From positions 62,001 through 126,000 of the forward strand of contig DATBFG010000114.1 in assembly GCA_036558645.1 (NCBI GenBank): a stretch of DNA of 64,000 bases, written 5' to 3'. Numbering within the stretch: the first letter of the stretch is position 1; each line of letters opens with the position of its first letter. The position numbers and the translations under genes were made by a program. The stretch comes from DATBFG01 sp036558645. Lineage in GTDB: Bacteria > Acidobacteriota > Terriglobia > Terriglobales > Acidobacteriaceae. Positions 48,719 to 58,180 of the stretch are shown here, in pieces. The notes under the pieces were generated by a model. That model saw only the letters and a program-made list of their open reading frames with translations, was not told where the DNA came from and did not search any database.

Positions 48719-49195
48719 TCAGGCCTTGCCGTTTAGCTGATAGCGCAAATAGATCATTTGTCCTACATGCAGGTGAAAGTGCGTCGCGCAGCGAAATAGG
48801 ATGTCGAATCGATGCGTTGCGTCTTCACGTTGTGCCGAGTACTCACGCGCCCAATCCGAAGCTGACTGGGCGTGAATCGTCTTGATCACCATTGCCACGG
48901 CATCATCAAATCGCCGCATAACGTCTGTCTTCGCCGGGTGTCGACTTTCGGTAAATTCCAGATCCCGATCTCGTACATAGCCTGTCTGCGCGATTTGCGC
49001 TCCAATGTAGTAGCTCAAATTACCCGTGAGATGTAGCACGAGGTGTCCAATGCTATTGCCGAAAGGAAATGGCTTTTGCCAGAACTGTTCGTCGGAAAGA
49101 CACCCTGCCAATTCACGCACTTTCTCAGCAAGCGTCGTATACCTTCGTGTGAGGCTTTCAACAATTACAATCTGCAGATCTCCCGTCTCAGTCAT
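48719..49195 (-). CDS. DinB-family protein
   Basis: A 158-residue four-helix protein. Metal-binding His residues are in FGNSIGHLVLHLTGNL and ATHFHLHVGQMIYLRYQL, the DinB (DUF1572/DUF664) pattern. The substrate is unknown. It is convergent with the esterase gene and lies 45 bases upstream of the stop of the second ketosynthase, on the same strand. Confidence 0.8.
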   Translation of the reverse strand: MTETGDLQIVIVESLTRRYTTLAEKVRELAGCLSDEQFWQKPFPFGNSIGHLVLHLTGNLSYYIGAQIAQTGYVRDRDLEFTESRHPAKTDVMRRFDDAVAMVIKTIHAQSASDWAREYSAQREDATHRFDILFRCATHFHLHVGQMIYLRYQLNGKA

Positions 49196-49240
49196 CTCTT
49201 ACCCTCAAATCCATTACCCGACAACACAGTTAATTCTTGA

Positions 49241-50491
49241 TCACGCGACTCTTCGCAGCACCAGCGCGGAATTCTTTGACCCGAATGCAATGCAGTTGCA
49301 AACCGCATGTTCGATCGATTTCTTTCGTCCAGCGTCCGGCACATAGTCCAGATCACATTCCGGATCTGGGGTGTCGAGGTTGATCGTTGGCGGTATCTGC
49401 GATTGCTGCATCGCCACAATTGTGGCTGCCACTCCCGCGGCCCCGCAAGCTCCCTGTGGATGCCCGATCTGAGACTTCAGCGCCGACATTGGGACGCCGT
49501 ACGCGCTCTTCCCCAGTGCCAACTTTAAGGCCCGCGTCTCAATGCGATCATTCAATTGCGTCGAGGTCCCATGAAGGTTCACGTAGTCGACGTCAGCGGC
49601 GCCGATTCCCGCTTCCCGCACGGCCAACTCAATGGCCCTCGCTGGCTCCTCGCCACATTCCTGCAGTCTGACCCGATGAAATGCTTCGCAGGTTGAACCG
49701 TAACCACAGATCTCCGCCAGAACGGTCGCTCCGCGTGCTCTCGCGTGCTCATATTCTTCCACGATGAACATCCATGCGCCCTCGGCGAGCACAAATCCAT
49801 CCCGATTCACGGTAAAAGGACGCGATCCCTTCTCCGGCTCTGCGTTCCAGGAATCGGTAAGTATCTTCATGAGTATGAATCCTTTTACGATTCCAAGCGC
49901 AATTGGCGCATCCGCTCCACCACATAACACCATATCGAGCCTGCCAGATCGAATCTGTCGCAGGGAATAACCGAAGGCATCGGTGGATGATGTGCACCCA
50001 GTCGTGATGACGTGACTCGATCCACGCAACCCGAATCGCACGCTGAGTTCACTCGATAGAGTTCCCATCACGCCAGTCGGCACGCAAAACAAGCTCATCG
50101 ACTTGTATTGCTGATGAAAGAAGAGTCGGTATTGCTCCTCGGTAAACTCCTGCGAGCCACCGCCTGATCCCAGGATCACACCAAAACGTTGCCGCTCACC
50201 AAGCGATATCGAATCCAGGTCAATTCCGGCTGTTTTCAGCGCTTCCGTCGAAGCAGCGAGAGCAAGGGGCAGCACTCGTGACACATGTCTCCGCTCCCGC
50301 TTCTCTACCCAGGACAATTCATCGAAGTCCGAAATCTCTCCGGCAATCTGCACCGGAATTTCACTGGCATCAAACAGCGAGATCCGCCGCACACCGCTTT
50401 TCCCGGCAAGAATAGCGGCATCGAAGGCGTGATTGCCCACGCCATTGGGACTTACGGCGCCCATCCCGGTGATAACAGCGCGACGGCTCAA
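49241..50491 (-). CDS. Beta-ketoacyl-ACP synthase II-like protein (second paralogue)
   Basis: A 416-residue condensing enzyme. The nucleophile is in ITTGCTSSTDA, active-site His in VNLHGTSTQLND, and Lys/His in LKSQIGHPQGACGAAG. It is about 60% identical by eye to the protein at 6548-7804 and has the same TGCTSS nucleophile variant. The frame is open to 50689, but TTG 50491 (LSRRAVITGMGAVSPNG) has GGGGG seven bases upstream and matches the family start. Again no ACP or other fab gene is adjacent. Confidence 0.87.
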   Translation of the reverse strand: MSRRAVITGMGAVSPNGVGNHAFDAAILAGKSGVRRISLFDASEIPVQIAGEISDFDELSWVEKRERRHVSRVLPLALAASTEALKTAGIDLDSISLGERQRFGVILGSGGGSQEFTEEQYRLFFHQQYKSMSLFCVPTGVMGTLSSELSVRFGLRGSSHVITTGCTSSTDAFGYSLRQIRSGRLDMVLCGGADAPIALGIVKGFILMKILTDSWNAEPEKGSRPFTVNRDGFVLAEGAWMFIVEEYEHARARGATVLAEICGYGSTCEAFHRVRLQECGEEPARAIELAVREAGIGAADVDYVNLHGTSTQLNDRIETRALKLALGKSAYGVPMSALKSQIGHPQGACGAAGVAATIVAMQQSQIPPTINLDTPDPECDLDYVPDAGRKKSIEHAVCNCIAFGSKNSALVLRRVA

Positions 50492-50613
50492 AGTGCCCCC
50501 TTTTCGAACATCCGAAACTATACACGACCTAGGTGCACGCATAGATGCCGAGATTGGCCGCCCGCAGCACCGATTCGCTGCTACACTTCGGCATGTTTTG
50601 TTCGAGGGACTAA

Positions 50614-52005
50614 ATGTATAAGAAACTCTTCCTCTGGCCTTCGGTTGCTCTCCTGCTCCTTCCCATTGCTTCGTACTCTCAGACCACACTTTCGGCCGAT
50701 ATTCGCTCGCAAATTGATAACGCAGTATCGGACGCCCTGTCTTCCAGCGGCGTTCCCAGCGCCTCCATCGCCATTGTCAAAGACAAGCAGATTGCCTACC
50801 TCCATGCATACGGTGAGGCGCGCACCGAGCCCCGCACGTCAGCGCGTCCTGAAATGTGTTACAGCATCGGCTCCATCAGCAAGCAGTTCACCGCCACAGC
50901 AATTCTCATGCTGGCGGAGGATGGAAAACTGTCTCTCGATGACCCGGTGTCGCGTTATGTTCCGAACCTCACCCGTGGCAACGAGGTCACCATCCGACAA
51001 CTTCTTTCGCACACATCCGGCTACCGGGACTACTGGCCTCAGGACTACGTTCCGCCCTTCATGTTGAAAGAAGTAAAAGCGCAACAAATCCTCGATCTTT
51101 GGGCGCGCAAGCCTCTGGATTTCGATCCCGGAACGCAATGGCAATACAGCAACACGAATTTTGTGATCGCTGGACTTATCGTTGAGAAAGTTAGCGGCAT
51201 GACTCTGCTTGATTTCCTAAGCAGACGGATTTTCACGCCGCTAGGAATGCGAAGCGTAACCAACATCGACCAGAACCGCTTGACGGATACGGATGCAACA
51301 GGCTACACCCGGTACGGCCTCGGACCGCTGCGAGTGGCACCCAAAGAAGCGCGAGGATGGCTATTCGCTGCTGGCGAACTAGCGATGCCTGCGCAAGATC
51401 TCGCTAAATGGGACATCAGCATCATGGAGCAACGATTGCTCAAGCCGGCCTCATATCGTGAATTCGCCACCGACACTCTGCTGAAAAATGGCTTGGGGAC
51501 AGGCTATGGCCTCGGTGTCAATGTCAGCATGCAGGCTGGTCACCGTGTGCTGGCTCATGGAGGTGAAGTGTCCGGTTTTACTGCCGAAAATCTCGTATTC
51601 CCGGATGATGGCGTTGCAATCGTGGTCCTCACGAACGAGGATGCAGTAGACGTCTCAACCACTCTTGGGCGAAAAATAGCTCCACTGATGTTTCCAGCCG
51701 TAAGCGCAGAGACGGAGGAAAGCAAGGCGCACGAGATCTTCGAGCAATTGCAACAAGGAAAACTCGACCGTGCTCGCTTCACCGACAATTGCAACGCTTA
51801 CTTCAGCTCGCAAGCGCTGGCGGATTTCGTCACGGGCCTGGGGCCGCTAGGTAAGCCGGCATCCTTTACCCAAATGACCAGCTCGGAGCGTGGTGGGATG
51901 ACGTTCCGCTTATTCCAAGTGAGATTCTCCCAACGAACAATACAAGTATGGGAACGCGTGATGCCCGACGGCAAGGTTGAGCAGTATCAGGTGATGCTCA
52001 ATTAG
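50614..52005 (+). CDS. Secreted class C beta-lactamase-family serine hydrolase
   Basis: A 463-residue protein with a signal peptide (cleavage near SYSQ). The nucleophile motif is S-I-S-K in YSIGSISKQFTATAIL, the second motif is Y-S-N in WQYSNTNFVIAG, and the third is H-G-G in LAHGGEVSGF. These match penicillin-binding-protein-like esterases and D-aminopeptidases as well as AmpC, so beta-lactam hydrolysis cannot be assumed. A ~110-residue C-terminal beta domain (from about residue 355) follows. GAGGGA lies just before the ATG. Confidence 0.85.
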   Translation: MYKKLFLWPSVALLLLPIASYSQTTLSADIRSQIDNAVSDALSSSGVPSASIAIVKDKQIAYLHAYGEARTEPRTSARPEMCYSIGSISKQFTATAILMLAEDGKLSLDDPVSRYVPNLTRGNEVTIRQLLSHTSGYRDYWPQDYVPPFMLKEVKAQQILDLWARKPLDFDPGTQWQYSNTNFVIAGLIVEKVSGMTLLDFLSRRIFTPLGMRSVTNIDQNRLTDTDATGYTRYGLGPLRVAPKEARGWLFAAGELAMPAQDLAKWDISIMEQRLLKPASYREFATDTLLKNGLGTGYGLGVNVSMQAGHRVLAHGGEVSGFTAENLVFPDDGVAIVVLTNEDAVDVSTTLGRKIAPLMFPAVSAETEESKAHEIFEQLQQGKLDRARFTDNCNAYFSSQALADFVTGLGPLGKPASFTQMTSSERGGMTFRLFQVRFSQRTIQVWERVMPDGKVEQYQVMLN

Positions 52006-52046
52006 CTGGTACGGCAAACCCTCGTTCCTCGACACTAAGTCGTCAC

Positions 52047-54440
52047 CTACGGTCTGACACGCTGAAGCAATAACGCCGAGTTGGGGTTGTAGTTGGCGTC
52101 TCCCGTATAAAGAGCTCGAATGTTGTGGTTACCCACGGCCAGCGTTGAAGTTGTAACCGTAGCTTGACCACCGCTCAGAGCGACTGTTCCCAGTAACTGA
52201 GCGCCATCCTGGAATCGGATCTGACCAGTCGGCGTACCTGGGGAAAACGGAACAGTGAAGGTGAGCATCGCCGTAAAGGTCACGGGTTGGTTGATGTGAG
52301 AAGGATTGGCAGAGCTCGTCAAAGTCATCGACGTTCCCCCCATGTTCAACTCGCTGACCAATCCGCCAGAGTTCAACACTAAATCGAGAGCATTATCTCC
52401 GTTAAAGTCGCCCGCTACGATGTTGTCACCATCTGTTCCATAGCTGCGAATGGCAAACGTGCCATCGCCATTTCCCAGGAAGAGCTCAAGCCCATATAAG
52501 CCAAAACTGGCTGCGTCCCGCTTACCATCTCCGTCGAAGTCTCCGACCGCCAGACGGCCGATTGGACCCGGAGTCAGGATCCCTTCTTGAAATGTAGCGT
52601 CGCCGTTCCCAAGCATGATAGTCAATCCCCAAGCAGAGGACATGGAAAGATCCAACTTCCCGTCGTTGTTGAAATCGGCGGTGCGTACCGTGTCCGCTCT
52701 AACGGAGCTAAGGATATTCACCGTCGGTTGAAATGTGCCATCCCCACTTCCCATCATGATGCTGATATAGCTACTGTATTGGTTGAGGATCACCATGTCG
52801 TTGTTACCGTCATGATTGAAATCGCCGACCGCGCCTGCCCACGGACCCACATCGGCGGTGTAGTCAACCTTGGGATTAAACGTTCCATCACCTCGGTTGA
52901 TCAATACGCTGACCTTGCCATTGGTCTGGAATCCAGCCATCGCGGCGATATCCGGCCTGCCGTCGTTGTTAAAATCACCAGTCAATACGTAGAGCGCGGA
53001 ACTGTACACACGATAGCCTCTGGCGGGGTTAAAAGTTCCATTTCCCCGTCCCAAAAGCACCGAGACATTCCCGCTGTTTCTGTTGGCCACGACGAGGTCG
53101 AGTTTGTTATCGGCGTTGAAATCTGTGGCGGCCAGCGAGTCTGGATTGTTACCCACGGCATAGACTAGAGGCGCTTGGAAGGTGCCATCGCCGTTCCCGA
53201 GAAAGAGTTTTGTAGCGCTGATTCCGTCAACGGATGCTACGTCTGTCTTGCCATCCGCGTTGAAGTCGCCCTTCACAAGTTGTCCGAGAAAAGCTGATGG
53301 GAGCACTTTGGGCGCTTTAAACACGCCACCGCCTACTCCTAATGTCACACCCACGCTGTTGCTACCTAAGTTACAGGCCACAAGGTCAGCAATGGCATCG
53401 CCATCGACATCGGTAACGCTGATGGAGCCACCATTGTTGGTGTTACTCGCTGCATAGTAGATAGGCTCTTGCAACGTGCCATCGCCGTTGCCAAGGAGAA
53501 CACTGCTAAAGAGGCCTGCGGTAACCAGATCTGCCTTTCCATCGGAGTTCAAATCAGCTACCGTGACTGCCCACGACTCTCCCGCGGTATAGTCGGTGGG
53601 ACCTAGGAACGAGCCGTCGCCTTTTCCCAGAAAAACGTCGACGGTTCCAACGAATTCCGCCACGACTGCGTCCGGCTTGCCGTCCGCATTGAGATCGCCC
53701 ACGGCCAAACCCTCGCCATAAAGAGTTTCGTAGCTAGTCACCAGCTGAAAACCTCCATTTCCCTTGCCGCGGAATGTTTCCAGTTCGTCGCCGGCAAGGA
53801 CTACAAGGTCGAGCTTTCCATCGTTATCTAAGTCCGCCGGCACCATGCCTGTCTGAAAAGAGAACGATTCGGTAAAGGTCGGCGAGCCAAACGTGCCATT
53901 TCCGTTACCGAGCAGGACGACGAAGCCATCCTTTCCTGATGGACCACCTTGCACAAAAGAGACAATGTCCATTTTGGAGTCGCCGTTGAAATCTCCCGCG
54001 CCAACCTTCAGGGCAAAGTCGGCGCCCACTTGATAGGAGACACCTGGCTGAAAGGTTCCGTTTCCGTTTCCGGCCATGAATTTGACGACATTGTCCTCCG
54101 ATATCACTAAGTCTGCCTTTCCGTCGCCGTTAAAGTCACGAGATACGATTCCCTTCACAAATCCTGAGACAGGAATGGCCGTAGCAGCTGCGAACGTTCC
54201 ATCACCGTTGTTAAGTAGAATGCTCACCGTCTCATCAAAAGTGTTGTCGGTGGCTACGTCTGGGTGTCCATCGTTATTGAAGTCCGCGATCACCGCTTCC
54301 GAAGGTAGCGTCCCTACCGGATATTGGCTTGCCGCAAGAAAGTCCACTGCTGCCGCGGTCGACTGCAGAATAGCTATTGCGACGGCAGCTGATAGCGCGA
54401 CTTCGAAAAAACGAGAAGTATGGGTACGACGTGTGTTCAT
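52047..54440 (-). CDS. Secreted FG-GAP/VCBS repeat protein with Ig-like C-terminus
   Basis: A 797-residue exported protein. After a signal peptide (VALSAAVAIAILQSTAAA) it contains more than a dozen FG-GAP/VCBS units, each with a calcium-binding 'DFNxDGxxD' loop followed by 'LGNGDGTF', for example VIADFNNDGHPDVATD. The final ~90 residues form an Ig-like domain (HINQPVTFTAMLTF, ending near TGDANYNPNSA). The repeats should form an integrin-type beta-propeller or two. Role: cell surface or secreted binding, not further resolved. CGGAG precedes the ATG. Confidence 0.87.
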   Translation of the reverse strand: MNTRRTHTSRFFEVALSAAVAIAILQSTAAAVDFLAASQYPVGTLPSEAVIADFNNDGHPDVATDNTFDETVSILLNNGDGTFAAATAIPVSGFVKGIVSRDFNGDGKADLVISEDNVVKFMAGNGNGTFQPGVSYQVGADFALKVGAGDFNGDSKMDIVSFVQGGPSGKDGFVVLLGNGNGTFGSPTFTESFSFQTGMVPADLDNDGKLDLVVLAGDELETFRGKGNGGFQLVTSYETLYGEGLAVGDLNADGKPDAVVAEFVGTVDVFLGKGDGSFLGPTDYTAGESWAVTVADLNSDGKADLVTAGLFSSVLLGNGDGTLQEPIYYAASNTNNGGSISVTDVDGDAIADLVACNLGSNSVGVTLGVGGGVFKAPKVLPSAFLGQLVKGDFNADGKTDVASVDGISATKLFLGNGDGTFQAPLVYAVGNNPDSLAATDFNADNKLDLVVANRNSGNVSVLLGRGNGTFNPARGYRVYSSALYVLTGDFNNDGRPDIAAMAGFQTNGKVSVLINRGDGTFNPKVDYTADVGPWAGAVGDFNHDGNNDMVILNQYSSYISIMMGSGDGTFQPTVNILSSVRADTVRTADFNNDGKLDLSMSSAWGLTIMLGNGDATFQEGILTPGPIGRLAVGDFDGDGKRDAASFGLYGLELFLGNGDGTFAIRSYGTDGDNIVAGDFNGDNALDLVLNSGGLVSELNMGGTSMTLTSSANPSHINQPVTFTAMLTFTVPFSPGTPTGQIRFQDGAQLLGTVALSGGQATVTTSTLAVGNHNIRALYTGDANYNPNSALLLQRVRP

Positions 54441-54695
54441 AGAAGCTCCGAAGCGGGAAGTTTCACTATGGCAATTGCCCGGTTCAGGTTCGATTCCGAA
54501 AAGGCCCAGAGATTTGAAGGGAAGCTTTAAGCCCGAGTAATGGCAGACATTTTGTACCTATAGTTTTCCCGGGTCAATAGAATGCCGCACAATTTCTGTA
54601 GAGTTATTAGCACCTGATAATTTTACAAGGCACAACCCTGGAGGACCTTGGGAGCGCTTCTTAGCCTCAAGAGAGAAGTTGCCAAAACTCTTCGA

Positions 54696-56342
54696 TCACA
54701 CAGTGACCCAATTCCTGCGCTCGACAATAGTGGGCGGCTCGTATGTTTTGCCGCACGCCAGTCGCCGTTCTTCGCGCCGCGAGGTCCAAAGCAGAAACGG
54801 ACCAATCACGCTCGAAGCAAATCTAGCTCCGACCCCGAATTCGTGGTTCACGTCCGCACGCAAGGCGCGAATCCGTTCGCTGACCTGATGATTTGCCTTC
54901 CTCAAGCGCCTCTCCATCGCCCACAGCATCCCACTATAAGCAGTGCTTAGCTTGCTGATATCACGAGCAAAGCGCTCGCGCACGCGCGCGTCTGGATAGT
55001 CTTTGTATCGCCTCCATCCTTGCAGCATGGTCTGGCAAATGCGATAAAGACTTGGTCCGTTACGCTCGAAATCGCGCCAGAAAGCCCAATCCAGAAATTT
55101 CTTGGAATCATCTCGCGAGATGGCCGCGTGTTGAAAGTTGAATTTGAACTGGCCGTGCACATCAGCTAAGTCAACGTCGCTGAGCATGCGGCCTTGTTGC
55201 TGCATCTCGCTGTAGAGCGGAGTTCCCGGCACCGGTGTGTAGAGCATGAACTGGTGAAAGTCGGTGTCATGCGAAATTGCATGTTCGATCTCGCCGTTGA
55301 TGTTTTCGGGCGTGTGATGCTCGAGTCCGATGATAGTCGAGCCTTGCACGCGAATGCCATGCTCGCGCAGTTCTCGCGTTAGCTGCACCGTGTCGGTACC
55401 TTGCAGTTTGGAATATGTCGCCTGTGGAGATTCCAACCCCATCCAGAGCCAGGTAACCCCGAGTTCGACGAGTTCTTGCATGGTGTATTTCCGAATTGCG
55501 TTTGCCGAGGCGAAGACTGAAAATGTCCAGCTCTTGCCTGCCTGCTTCATGCGATCCAGCAACTGCAGTGCTCGCGCACGATGTAGCAGGAAATTCTCAT
55601 CCATGACGAAGAATGACTGCACACCTAACTCGGCTTCAATCTTGCACATGACGTCGAACAACTCGTCACCGCTGTCGTAAAAATTTACGAACTTGCCTTT
55701 TCCCCCGAAGAACGCCGAAGTTGTACAGAAATTGCATCCCATGGGACAACCAACGGATGGAATGATTGTCGCCGCCGTTCCACCTTTACGCTCCGGCAAC
55801 GGCAGTCCCATGACTCGGGTGTTTAATCCAGACACAATGGCTGGATGACGGATCGGCGCATGCTCATCCTCCCCCAAATAACGCCGGAGCCAGGAGATAC
55901 CTTCGCCCTTCACGATGTGATCTGCGTCTAACATCGCTTCAATCCCCGGAATCGCGGTCACATGGCCACCCACGACGATGACTGAATTTGGCGAGTGCTT
56001 CCTCACGAGTCGGCACATCTCTTTCACCTTGCCGACGTTCACGATAATCGACGAAATTCCTACTACGTCGTATGGAAATGCCTGCAACTCGCGGATGAAG
56101 TCTTCTCGCGTGGGGAAATCCAGAACCGTGCACGGAGCACTGATATTCGCTTGCAGCATCATGATTCCCCAGGAGCGGTGAAACATACGCAGCGAGTAGC
56201 TGCCTTGGGCGCGCGTAACCTGGTTGTGATAAAGCTCCATCGGATTGATGGCCCTGCTACCGAACTCATCGTCCTGGGCGTATGGTCCGAAAACCGAACT
56301 CAGCAGCACGCGAGCGCGCCTTCCCTTCGGATGCGGTTCCAT
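54696..56342 (-). CDS. B12-binding radical SAM protein
   Basis: A 548-residue enzyme with an N-terminal cobalamin-binding domain (~15-165, including VVGISSIIVNVGKVKEM and VIVVGGHVTAIPG) and a radical SAM domain with the cluster motif CPMGCNFC. The C-terminal ~150 residues are helical and basic. The canonical DxHxxG of B12 binding is not seen, as is usual for this class. Class B radical SAM proteins include methylases and hopanoid-type enzymes; the substrate is unknown. GAAGGAG lies a few bases upstream and is held in a hairpin. Confidence 0.87.
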   Translation of the reverse strand: MEPHPKGRRARVLLSSVFGPYAQDDEFGSRAINPMELYHNQVTRAQGSYSLRMFHRSWGIMMLQANISAPCTVLDFPTREDFIRELQAFPYDVVGISSIIVNVGKVKEMCRLVRKHSPNSVIVVGGHVTAIPGIEAMLDADHIVKGEGISWLRRYLGEDEHAPIRHPAIVSGLNTRVMGLPLPERKGGTAATIIPSVGCPMGCNFCTTSAFFGGKGKFVNFYDSGDELFDVMCKIEAELGVQSFFVMDENFLLHRARALQLLDRMKQAGKSWTFSVFASANAIRKYTMQELVELGVTWLWMGLESPQATYSKLQGTDTVQLTRELREHGIRVQGSTIIGLEHHTPENINGEIEHAISHDTDFHQFMLYTPVPGTPLYSEMQQQGRMLSDVDLADVHGQFKFNFQHAAISRDDSKKFLDWAFWRDFERNGPSLYRICQTMLQGWRRYKDYPDARVRERFARDISKLSTAYSGMLWAMERRLRKANHQVSERIRALRADVNHEFGVGARFASSVIGPFLLWTSRREERRLACGKTYEPPTIVERRNWVTV

Positions 56343-56347
56343 GCGAG

Positions 56348-56363
56348 TTCTCCTTCAGGAGAA
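56348..56363 (-). promoter_or_regulatory. Hairpin that includes the ribosome-binding site of the radical SAM gene
   Basis: On the minus strand TTCTCC-TGAA-GGAGAA is a perfect 6-bp stem with a four-base loop. The right arm is the Shine-Dalgarno, five bases before the ATG, so the folded mRNA would hide it. Confidence 0.45.
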
Positions 56364-56556
56364 CGGTATAAGCACCCGGGCAGCAAAGACTGTGATCTAT
56401 GGACAGGAATACAAAAGAATTACAGATCGTGGGAAATACCAGCAGTTTGAGTATCTGCTCGTGAACCTTGCAACCTTGAACCTTGGAAACCTGCCTTTCA
56501 AATATAATCTCGTTTCGCTTTAGTGCAGACTCTCAGCAAGAGACAGAGGATCGCCT

Positions 56557-58107
56557 TTGGCCTACGAAGACCTACGAGACTGGATCGCAGCCCTCAACCG
56601 TGCCGGTGAACTCAAGACAATTCGCGCCGAGGTAGATCCTGTCCTCGAAGTCGCAGAGATCGCGGACCGTGTTTCCAAGAGCAAGGATCGTAATGGCACC
56701 ATCGGAGGCTCAGCACTGCTCTTTCAGAATCTCAAGGGACATCCTGGTGCGCAGCTGCTGATCAATCAGTTTGGTTCGGCGCGCCGCATGAACCTCGCCC
56801 TCGAGGTCAATGCGCTTGACGAAGTAGCGGATCGCATTCGCCAGTTTATGGACGTGAAGTCCCCACAGGGGTTTCTTGACAAGGTAAAGATGCTGCCCAT
56901 GTTGGCGGAAATGGGCAAATTCTTTCCCAAGACTGTAAGTACGGGGCCCTGCAAGGAAGTCATCAAACGCGATAATTACTCGTTACATGAATTCCCCATC
57001 CTGCAGTGCTGGCCGAAAGATGCCGGTCGTTTCATTACGTTGCCGTGTGTTGTCACTCGCGATCCCAAAACTGGCAAGCGCAATGTCGGCATGTACCGCA
57101 TGCAGGTTTATGACGAGGGCACCACAGGCATGCATTGGCAGCGCCAGAAAGTTGCGGCTGAACACTACCGCGAGCGTATGCGGGAAACTCAGGCCAATCC
57201 TTCCGCTCGCGTCGATGTTATGGCTCGCTCCTCTGGCGGTTCTGTCGTTTTAGATGGTGATCGCCCTTCCGGGAAGATGGAGGTTGCGGTAGCCATCGGG
57301 ACTGATCCCGCAATCACCTTCTCGGCTATCGTGCCTGCCCCGCCGGATGTCGAAGAGTACTTGATTGCCGGTTTCCTGCGGCAGAAACCCGTGGAACTCG
57401 TGAAGTGTGAGACCGTGGATCTCGAAGTTCCCGCTGGCTCGGAAATCATCTTGGAAGGTCACGTGCATCTCGACGAACTCCGCACCGAAGGTCCCTTTGG
57501 AGATCACACCGGCTTCTACTCCCTCGAAGATCTGTATCCGGTCTTCCACCTAAGCTGCATCACCCATCGCAAAAATCCGATCTACGCGACCACCATCGTT
57601 GGCAAACCTCCGATGGAAGACGGTTGGATGGGCAAAGCCGTCGAGCGCATTTTCCTGCCGCTCATGAAACTCACAATCCCGGAGATCATCGACATCAACC
57701 TTCCTCTCGAAGGGGTGTTCCACAACTTAATGATCGTCTCCATCAAGAAGTCTTACCCAGGCCAGGCCCGCAAAGTTATGAATGCTATCTGGTCACTGGG
57801 TCAGGCGATGTTCACGAAATGCATCATCGTGGTGGATGAAGACGTGAACGTGCAGGACATCGGTGAGGTAACACTAAAAGCCCTAAACCACATTGATCCC
57901 GAGCGGGATATCCAATTTGTTTTGGGTCCGATCGACTCGCTCGACCACGCCTCACGTCTTCCAAACTATGGATCGAAGATGGGTGTCGATGCTACCCGGA
58001 AGTGGCCCAGCGAAGGCTTCCAGCGACCCTGGCCCGACGAGATCCGCATGGACGAGAAGACGAAAGCCTTAGTTGACAAAAAATGGAAAGAACTGGGACT
58101 GGAATAA
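56557..58107 (+). CDS. UbiD-family decarboxylase
   Basis: A 516-residue prenylated-FMN-dependent (de)carboxylase. It opens MAYEDLRDWIAALNRAGELK and carries GRFITLPCVVTRDPKTGKRN, the metal/prFMN region TTGMHWQRQKVAAEHYRE, and EGPFGDHTGFYS, all typical of UbiD. Members act in ubiquinone, menaquinone (futalosine) or aromatic acid metabolism. With a NADH dehydrogenase subunit gene next to it, a quinone role is attractive but unproven. The start is TTG with AGAGGA eight bases upstream. No ubiX is in the window. Confidence 0.9.
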   Translation: MAYEDLRDWIAALNRAGELKTIRAEVDPVLEVAEIADRVSKSKDRNGTIGGSALLFQNLKGHPGAQLLINQFGSARRMNLALEVNALDEVADRIRQFMDVKSPQGFLDKVKMLPMLAEMGKFFPKTVSTGPCKEVIKRDNYSLHEFPILQCWPKDAGRFITLPCVVTRDPKTGKRNVGMYRMQVYDEGTTGMHWQRQKVAAEHYRERMRETQANPSARVDVMARSSGGSVVLDGDRPSGKMEVAVAIGTDPAITFSAIVPAPPDVEEYLIAGFLRQKPVELVKCETVDLEVPAGSEIILEGHVHLDELRTEGPFGDHTGFYSLEDLYPVFHLSCITHRKNPIYATTIVGKPPMEDGWMGKAVERIFLPLMKLTIPEIIDINLPLEGVFHNLMIVSIKKSYPGQARKVMNAIWSLGQAMFTKCIIVVDEDVNVQDIGEVTLKALNHIDPERDIQFVLGPIDSLDHASRLPNYGSKMGVDATRKWPSEGFQRPWPDEIRMDEKTKALVDKKWKELGLE

Positions 58108-58166
58108 GGTTGAAGGCCAGGAGTTGTTCCAAGCGGACCTTAGCTGCGGGCACTCTGATCATCCGT

Positions 58167-58172
58167 TATACT
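58167..58172 (+). promoter_or_regulatory. -10-like box before nuoI
   Basis: TATACT, eight bases before the ATG, no Shine-Dalgarno; consistent with a leaderless start. Confidence 0.35.
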
Positions 58173-58180
58173 AATCATGT

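Noticed and set aside
50285..51067. 260-codon plus-strand open frame
   Set aside because: It lies antisense to the second ketosynthase and then out of frame with the serine hydrolase, both of which have clear motifs. Its translation has no domain.
52587..53168. Long frames antisense to the FG-GAP gene
   Set aside because: The periodic sequence of the repeats produces periodic open antisense frames. No ribosome-binding site or domain supports them.
52047..54440. Regular repeats considered as a CRISPR array or satellite
   Set aside because: The periodicity is that of FG-GAP coding units; the DNA units are diverged and lie in one long frame.
54441..54695. Possible riboswitch upstream of the FG-GAP gene
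   Set aside because: I compared it mentally with cyclic-di-GMP and cobalamin riboswitch cores and found no matching conserved segments.
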